Below are positions 57,801 through 64,000 of a stretch of DNA of 64,000 nt, piece by piece (within the stretch, counting starts at the first letter, position 1; every line of letters starts with the position of its first letter). Under the pieces are notes generated by a model, which saw only the letters and a list, made by a program, of their open reading frames with translations, did not search any database and was not told where the DNA came from. Source of the DNA: Neostapfia colusana. Its lineage: Eukaryota; Streptophyta; Magnoliopsida; Poales; Poaceae. The stretch lies in the NCBI GenBank assembly GCA_030760725.1, contig JASWHV010000003.1, positions 112,624,153 to 112,688,152 on the forward strand, read 5' to 3'. Both the position numbers and the translations under genes were made by a program.

Positions 57801-58713
57801 ATGCAATTCAGGTATCTAGGTGTTGAGGCATTGCTTGTCGTCCAGAGAGCTTGAGGTGTAAATCGGTTGGCGGCACTGCGGATGCGCGCGCAGAGACTTC
57901 TTGCTTGGGACGATAGGACCAGTTTAACATTTGGCTGATGGATGAAAGGTGGTTGCGTACGACGTTCCTGCAGGTGTAAATCGATTATAATTGCCGTCCC
58001 TCACGGTCAGTGAGTACCACTTGTTCATTGTACTGTGACGTAGAAAGAACAGGCTAGATTCATGTTAAAAGTTTGCTGATTTGAAGGATGGACCTTGATT
58101 GCTATTGGAGTGCTGTAGTTTAGAGCTAGTTAAAGTTCTTTTCAACCTTGGGCAAAGCACATGAGAGAAATGCGTTTCTTGTTTGATTGCGGCTCTCTTA
58201 TGTGCCTTAGCGTGAGTTTCTCCACAACTTGCTGCTAGAACTTGAAAGTAAGGTTCAACTATTTAGGAATGTCCTTTGGAACTTACTTTCCCATTTACAC
58301 TGTAATCCAGAATGTAGAAGTTTCATGTATAGGAATGACGGGTGAGTCTTGCTGAGCCATCGTGCTCACTGCTTGTGTTTGAAGCTTTTTGCAGGGTGTT
58401 ATGAGGAGGAGAGTCTCGAGGAGGAGACGGACCACCAAGGGGGCAACCCTCTCGAATAGGAGTCATGCACGCAGCTGTGTTAGTGTGCGTTTGTGCTAGA
58501 GGGGACACGTTCACGGGCTGAACGTGAACTCTGTGCTTAGTCTACGCCCGTGAGTGTGGACTGAACATATTTTGTTGTAAACATGTTCATAAACTATTTT
58601 ATGTAATAAAAACTTTGCTTCCGCTTTGAACCTTTTATGTGCGTTATCCGGTGCTGTGCAACGCAACACACCTCAGCGTGATCCTAGCTCATCGAGGCTG
58701 TGAGGCCCTCGCA
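54875..58713 (+). mobile_element. Solo LTR of the D/E family inserted in element E
   Basis: 3,839 bp, TGTAAGGGCC to GGCCCTCGCA, plus orientation, with no internal region. It is flanked by CCTTT (54870-54874) and CCTTC (58714-58718), a 5-bp duplication with one mismatch. It interrupts E between RT and RNase H. The full-length, TSD-flanked structure indicates a complete element that later lost its interior by recombination between its two LTRs. Numerous small ORFs inside are not genes. Confidence 0.9.
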
Positions 58714-58718
58714 CCTTC

Positions 58719-59554
58719 TTCAGCAGCTCTGTCATGGGCTTGGCAATCTTCGAGATGTTCGGAATGAACCTCTGATAATATCCCGCAAGTCTGAGGAAAC
58801 TCCGTACCTCATGAACAGTTCTTGGGGACTTCCAATTCAGCACTTGTGTGATATTACTCGGGTCTACAGTGATGCCCTCCGCTGAGATAATATGCCCGAG
58901 AAAAGGCACTTGCGCTATCCCGAATTCGCACCTGCTGAATTTCGCATATAGTTTGTGATCCCACAGTCGTTGCAATACTATACGCAGATGCTTCGTGTGT
59001 TCTTCCTCCGACTTGGAATATACCAATATGTCATTGATGAAGACCACGACAAACTTGTCCAGCTCCGGCATGAATACCGAGTTCATCAAGTACATGAAAT
59101 GAGCTGGAGCGTTGGTGAGGCCGAAGGACATGACCAGGTACTCATAAAGACCATACCTTGTTGAGGAAGCCGCCTTCGGAATATCCTCAGCCAGTATCTT
59201 AATCTGATGGTACCTGGATCTTAAATCCATCTCGGAAAAGATCTTTGCTTTGACCAACTGATCAAACAACATGTCCATGCAAAGACGCAACGTCTCATCC
59301 TTCTTCTTCACAAATAATGCCGAACAGCCCCATGGCGAGGAGCTCGGCCTAATAAAACCCTTCTCCAGCAGATCCGTCAACTGCATTTTCAATTCTGCCA
59401 ACTCCTTTGGCGCCATCTTGTACGGCCTTCGGGATATTGGCATAGTTCCCGGTGCAAGTTCAATCTTGAACTCCACCTCTCTGTCGGGCGGCATCCCCGG
59501 TAAGTCATCCAGGAATACATCAGGGAACTCACGGACTACTGGAATGTATTCCAA
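58719..59554 (-). pseudogene. Element E reverse transcriptase with 60-bp deletion
   Basis: Open on the minus strand from 59554 (VVREFPDVFLDDLPGMPPD) through RPSSSPWGCSALFVKKKDE to PFLGHIISAEGITVDPSNI and the RT thumb (FLRLAGYYQRFIPNISKI). The active site is FINDILVYSK: the second-last catalytic position reads N instead of D (FIDD in D and B), a likely lethal change. In addition RLCMD jumps directly to MLFDQLVKAKIF. 60 bp encoding the PLNAVTIKNKYPLPRID block are missing in frame near 59276, between short GTC repeats. Confidence 0.9.
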
Positions 59555-59569
59555 TATGATGGTGGTGGA

Positions 59570-61179
59570 CTAGTATACACTTGGAAGTTTTATTTCTAGA
59601 CTGTCCAGAAATAATGAGTGAGACTCGTGTACTTCTGAGTGTAGATGCACGACTCGGAGGACAGTGTCTAAAACAGCGCTGTGGTGGGACATCCCTAAGA
59701 TGACATCGACCTTCTGCCCCTCTAAAACTATGAGAGATGTAGGGTATACTCTACCCTCTAAGCATAATGGCGCTTTTGGAACCATCACGCTTGCTGAAAT
59801 TTTCCCACCCGGTGAACAAATCAAGTAAGGACTTTCGATGGGTAGCATTTGCAATCTGTATTTAGCAATAAAAGGTTCGCTAATGAAAGTATGTGTGGTG
59901 CCTGAATCAAATAACACTATGGCGGGATGCTGGTGGAATTGGAACATACCCGTAAGGATTGGCTCCCCCTCTGACACGTCCTCTATGGCGAGTTGGTGGA
60001 CGGTGCCGGGCTTAGGATTTGCCCGCCGCACATTAATGGGGTTCCGGGGCTGATTCCTGCATGGAAACTGTGGTGCTACTCCGCCGCCTTGCCTCTCCGG
60101 ACAGTTGTTGGCGAAGTGTCCTCGGCGATCGCATTTGAAGCATGCGGTTGCCGACTGGCCCGTGCTTGGGGAACGAAAACCCAACATGCGCTGCTGAGGT
60201 GCAAACGCACACGTCATCACCTGCTGCTGCTGTTGTTTCTGTGGAGGTGGTGCTGGTAATGCCGGCCGGAACGCCGGTGGAGAATATGGCCGACTCCGAA
60301 ACTGCAGCAGCCGCTGTGGTGGCTGCCAGCGTTGACCCGATGGTGAGCGATACACCATCCGGTATTTTTGGGAAGGACCACCTCCCTCTCTGCTGCTTTG
60401 CGGCGCGCTTCGCTTCTTCTCCGCCGCCACTAACTCCTTTCTGGAGTCCTCCTGAACAATCACAGCATCAATAATGTCGTTGAGTCTGCCACAATTGAAC
60501 ATTGCCAGCTTGTCCTTCAGGAGCGGATTAAGCCCCTGGTAAAAGTGATCTTGCCGCTTCTCGTCGGTATCAGCATGATAGGAAGCTTAGAGTGTGAGAT
60601 CGTTCAATGCCCTGGAATACTCGAGCGCGTTCCTGCTGCCTTGCTGCAGGCAAAGAAACTCCTGCGTCTTTCTTTTCATCAAACCCGGCGGTATGTGATA
60701 GGCCCTGAAGGCCGTCCGTATCTCCGCTCAGGTCATAACTCGCTCGGTGGGTTGCGAGGCACAGAAGTTTTCCCACCAAGCGCTCGCGGACCCTTGAAGC
60801 TGTTGGGATGCGAACTGAGTCTTGTGCTGTTCACTCACTTGGAGCAGCCCGAATTTCATCTCCATCGTGCGGAGCCAGTTGTCCGCATCGAGGGGTTCAT
60901 CCGCCCTTGAGAATATCGGGGGATGAGTGGCCAGAAAGTCGGAGTAGGAGCTTTTTTGGCGCTTTTCGCAGATGCCTCTCTGGTCGAGACGTATTCGCAA
61001 TAAGAGTTTGCAGCAACTTCGTGTGCTTCTGATGTGAACCCGCCATAGCCGCAACGGTACCGGCCAAATTGGCGGTGGTGGTGGCGGTTGTTGCTGTTTC
61101 TGTCCCGAGGAGACTGTTGGGAGGCATCTCCCCCCTGACTAGAACCCCCAACTTCCGGGTTGGCACGAGTGCCAGTCAT
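59570..61179 (-). pseudogene. Element E gag and protease
   Basis: Gag starts at the ATG at 61177-61179 (MTGTRANPEVGGSSQGGD), 1 nt after TTTTTAATTTCAG. Capsid pieces in several frames include FLATHPPIFSRADEPLDADN (61054-60728). From 60502 a 310-codon frame carries the end of capsid, an intact zinc knuckle (CFKCDRRGHFANNC) and the protease (IVLFDSGTTHTFISEPF; DSGT rather than DSGA, still a plausible catalytic motif). A short deletion follows the GMSHHSAVLDTV segment, where D has GMPWLTRYGAVLDTV. A stop at 59570 separates it from RT. At least three frameshifts in gag. Confidence 0.85.
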
Positions 61180-61451
61180 TCTGAAATTAAAAACAGCAGC
61201 GATCAGCACATGTCATTCTTAAAATTCCATATAAAACAGTAGGTATTGAAGTGAAACATGAATAAACTTGCACAACATTCACATATATTGATAAAGCATA
61301 AACTTTATACAAGATACATTATTCTCGGATCCCCGAGAAGTCGTGCTCATGTCATCACTACCTATACACATGCTACTGTCTACACGACATGTCACCGATT
61401 ACAAAAGTTTCTACACACCACCCTCGCTGCCTACTTGGCAAGGGTAACTCA

Positions 61452-62411
61452 CTACTCGGAGTAGAACTCGACCTCCTGCGGGTCGTCCTCCGCTACCTCT
61501 GCTGCTGGCTCAGGGTCATGACCTCCTCTTCTGTCTCAGGTTCCCACATCGCCGGGATACCCAAAACCACGGGTACGGCACCTACCATCAGTAGGCCCAC
61601 TACCAGAGGTACGAGGTCTTGCAACGCGTGCACCTCGTCCATGGCCTGGTTGTAGTCCTCTTCCCATCCCTGGCTCTCCTCAATGGCATCATCACGCTCT
61701 TGAGTGAGGACCTCATTTTTCTGGGTCAAGGCCTTCATTTGCTGCTTTAAAGCCGTGATGTCGACGCGGCTTTTCTTCTTCGCCTTCTTCAGACGACACA
61801 ACTGATTGTGTTGTTCGTTCAGTCGCTTTATCGTTGGAAGGAGAACATTACGGAGTGTGCTGTGAGCACTCTCGAAATGGTCTCGGCGGCTGGTGCTCTC
61901 CTTGAGCTTGACGGCAAGACGATCCATATGGACATCTTGGCTGTCCATCAAGGTCTTTCCTGCCCTCAACAGGAGGATGAGATTCGCCTCCGCGGGGTTT
62001 GTACTTTGGGCAACCCGGATCTGTTGCCTCCAAGTACCTCTCCCTCCACACGTGATTAGCTCGTCCCTCCATGGAAACGAGTGCGTATGGAGTGGCCTCC
62101 GTAGCTCTCACGTGTAGTTGGCAGAAGCGCGACATGGTGTCGCGGGCCGCCACTTGCCACATCTCCTCCGGTTGTCTACCTCTCACCGTGACGGTGAACG
62201 GTGCCCAACCAGGTAGCGTAGGTCCTTCTGGAACATCGACATTGATGGTCCATGTCCTGTTCCCCTCCTCGCCTTCTACCTTGGCGAGGTACTGCAGCGT
62301 TTCCGCGTACCCAAAATGTCGAAGCATTAGCCTCAACAATTCCGGATAACTGCTGCGTTGAGAACAGTGGGATGCCATCCACTCGTTCTCCAGTTGTTTA
62401 TCCGCTGTCAT
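61452..62411 (-). pseudogene. Element E ORF0, accessory protein, frameshifted
   Basis: The ATG at 62409-62411 (MTADKQLENEWMASHCSQR) directly follows TTTCCATAG, an acceptor-like end as in D. The first 170 or so codons are open, better preserved than D's (YPELLRLMLRHFGYAETLQY, NRTWTINVDVPEGP, WQVAARDTMSRFCQLHVRAT). The frame shifts near 61990. The second half (61969-61493) holds the coiled coil and the basic cluster KKAKKKSR. A one-base deletion near 61516 takes the acidic tail out of frame before the family stop at 61452-61454. Together with D this defines an ORF0 of about 320 residues for the family. Confidence 0.72.
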
Positions 62412-63262
62412 CTATGGAAATATATTTGAAAAAGGTCATATATGCATTTCAACAGTAATTCATAGATTTATAACATTTAAACATGTCATTCAACTCATAA
62501 AACTTGGAAACGCAATTGAAACTTAGAACAGATTTGATTGCTGGTCTGCTGCCCAAACTGACAGCCCTGACCAATTTCCATTTCAACCTGATTTATACCT
62601 TGATAAAGCAAAACCAATTCTGGATCTCAACATTAAAGTTAAAGCTAACTTCAATAGCTTTCCAGAAAGTATTTGCTTGGCCCCAGATCTGTCCTGGTTC
62701 AAAAGTTATGAGATGTCAAAGTTGATAGAATTTCTAGAGACAATTGGACACCACCTCCCTGCTTGAGGTACTGATTTGATCCAATAATTCCAGTTAATTC
62801 TTCATCGAATTTGACAAAACTACTACATTTTCTATTTTTGGGTTTTTTTGCAGGAAGTTATGCTCAATTTACAGAGAGTTACAGAGAGTATTTGCTCTGC
62901 CCTGTTTTCTGGACAATTTCAACTCTACTGCATTTTACGACTGGTTAAGGGATGAAACACCTCTGGACATCAATAGAAAAGTTGTAAAGCTCTTCCAAAG
63001 CTTTCCAGAAATGTATCATATGACCCTAACCTCGCAAGAACTCAACCTCTAACCTATGTTTAACTTCCACCATATTTCAGCTGAAAACAGGGGACCCTGC
63101 CCTTAATATCCTATATGTTGAAAACTTGTTAACTTTGAACATCCTGATTAAGGAAAGAAGTTATATCAAAGTTTTAGTGCTCTGGATAAAAACCTTAAAA
63201 TTTTACAATGACGTTGATCATTTATTGGGGTGTGACGTCGAAGCGTCACCAGTTCATGCGGG
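62412..63262 (-). other. Element E 5' leader (partial)
   Basis: Homologous to 25017-25910 of D, no ORF. It ends abruptly at GCGGG (63258-63262), where similarity to D stops. Confidence 0.75.
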
Positions 63263-64000
63263 TGTAAAAGTCCCAAAAATGTATATGAATAAACCGAGGT
63301 TTGAATTCATATGTGTGGCAAAGTCATGAAAAATGGGACTTGCTAAAACTTTTCTTAATGCAAAGTGCTACATGGATGATCATCCAAAATGAGGCTCACA
63401 TTTTTATTTGAAGGTGTTGGACCAATAAGGATTTAAATACCCCTTTGCATGACGGATTAAAAATCAGATTTCAAATTCAAAGTTCACCACACATTGTGGC
63501 CAAAAACATTGAATACTCATGCAGCCATATAGTTTGGAATTTGTCGAAAAAGTTGGATGAAAAACTTGTCATTGTAGGGTGGGCTCAAAAAGGAATTAGA
63601 CGGAAGCATTTTCAAATTCCAACCGAATTCAAATTGTCTATGCAAATTCAAACTGAATTCGGGTAATTCGAATTCTAGCCCACCTTTAAAATTCAGAACT
63701 TTGGCATGGGAGAGGATTAACTTGAGGAGATCTTTTGGGGGGCAATTTGGGTGGAGCCCACACGTCATTGGGATTTTTGTAACTTGCACACAAAGCGAAC
63801 AAAGCCTCTGTTTTCAACTCCACCAAGGAGCTGCACCCGGACACCACCGAGGGCGCTGCCGCCACCTCCTCGTTGCATTTCCTCGCGCTGTCAACCGTGT
63901 AGCGGCTTCACTCCCTCTTCAACGTGATCTACTCCCCCAAAGCCGAGCAAAATGTCATTTGTTTTCTCCTCCTTGCGAGAAACAAACCAACAGAGACGCT
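63263..64000. other. Unidentified sequence interrupting element E, possible LTR start
   Basis: It begins TGTAAAAGTCCC directly at the breakpoint with D homology, has an AT-rich first part, then a GC-rich part from about 63780. That is the profile of an LTR (U3 then leader). There is no coding signal I trust. If it is an LTR element, the expected duplication is GCGGG; its other end is outside the window. Confidence 0.4.

Larger units (their letters stand above)
26522..63262 (-). mobile_element. Element E: Ty3/gypsy of the D family, split by three insertions
   Basis: The coding order on the minus strand is continuous once later insertions are removed: ORF0 (62411-61452), gag (61179 down), protease-RT (to 58719), RNase H and integrase start (54869-53910), integrase core and C-terminal domain (44062-43402), chromodomain-like tail (30678-30404), polypurine tract and LTR (26522-30336). 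Breakpoints carry 5-bp duplications: CACAC for B, GTGGG/GTGGC for the copia element, CCTTT/CCTTC for the solo LTR. The 5' LTR is not in the window, because foreign sequence starts at 63263. The copy is defective, with frameshifts and at least two internal deletions. Confidence 0.9.

Overview
The window is a block of nested transposable elements from a large plant genome, most likely a grass (Poaceae), possibly panicoid. The grounds are two long-LTR Ty3/gypsy chromovirus families with an extra ORF before gag, a Sirevirus-type Ty1/copia element, a CACTA terminus (CACTACTACAAAAACC), very GC-rich LTR leaders, and primer sites that all match initiator tRNA-Met (TGGTATCAGAGC). I recognise no ordinary cellular gene. 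The one gene-like non-retroviral ORF (3442-3948) lies inside the CACTA-like DNA.

Layout. 1-1104: 3' end of a gypsy element on the plus strand. 1105-2948: a decayed second gypsy fragment on the minus strand (protease-RT piece and an accessory-ORF relic). 2949-4307: left end of a CACTA transposon. 4308-15891: element A, a gypsy element on the plus strand with 3.4-kb LTRs and an ATGGC target duplication, which has lost its integrase. 15897-16115: short spacer. 16116-30336: element D, an old minus-strand gypsy of a second family. Its 5' LTR (26522-30336) is also the 3' LTR of a further copy, element E, giving an LTR-internal-LTR-internal tandem.

Element E runs from 26522 to past the right edge and has been opened by three later insertions, each with a 5-bp target duplication: element B (30679-43396, minus, same family as A), a degenerate Sirevirus (44063-53904, plus) and a solo LTR of E's own family (54875-58713, plus). 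From 63263 unrelated sequence, possibly another LTR, interrupts E's 5' leader.

Element B is the living part of the window. It has one uninterrupted 1489-codon gag-pol with protease, RT, RNase H, a D,D35E integrase and a chromodomain-like tail. It has an intact ORF0, and its two LTRs differ at only about three bases plus one indel by eye, so it inserted very recently. A, D, E and the copia element carry stops, frameshifts and microhomology-flanked deletions.

The most interesting pattern: in both gypsy families the ATG of ORF0 and the ATG of gag sit 0-1 nt after a splice-acceptor-like T-rich/YAG sequence (8 of 8 starts examined). In the A/B family the LTR also carries a good donor (GAG|GTGAGA) about 275 bp after the TATA box, behind an ATG-free leader. 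This suggests ORF0 and gag-pol are made from alternatively spliced RNAs, with most of the 3.4-kb LTR acting as intron.
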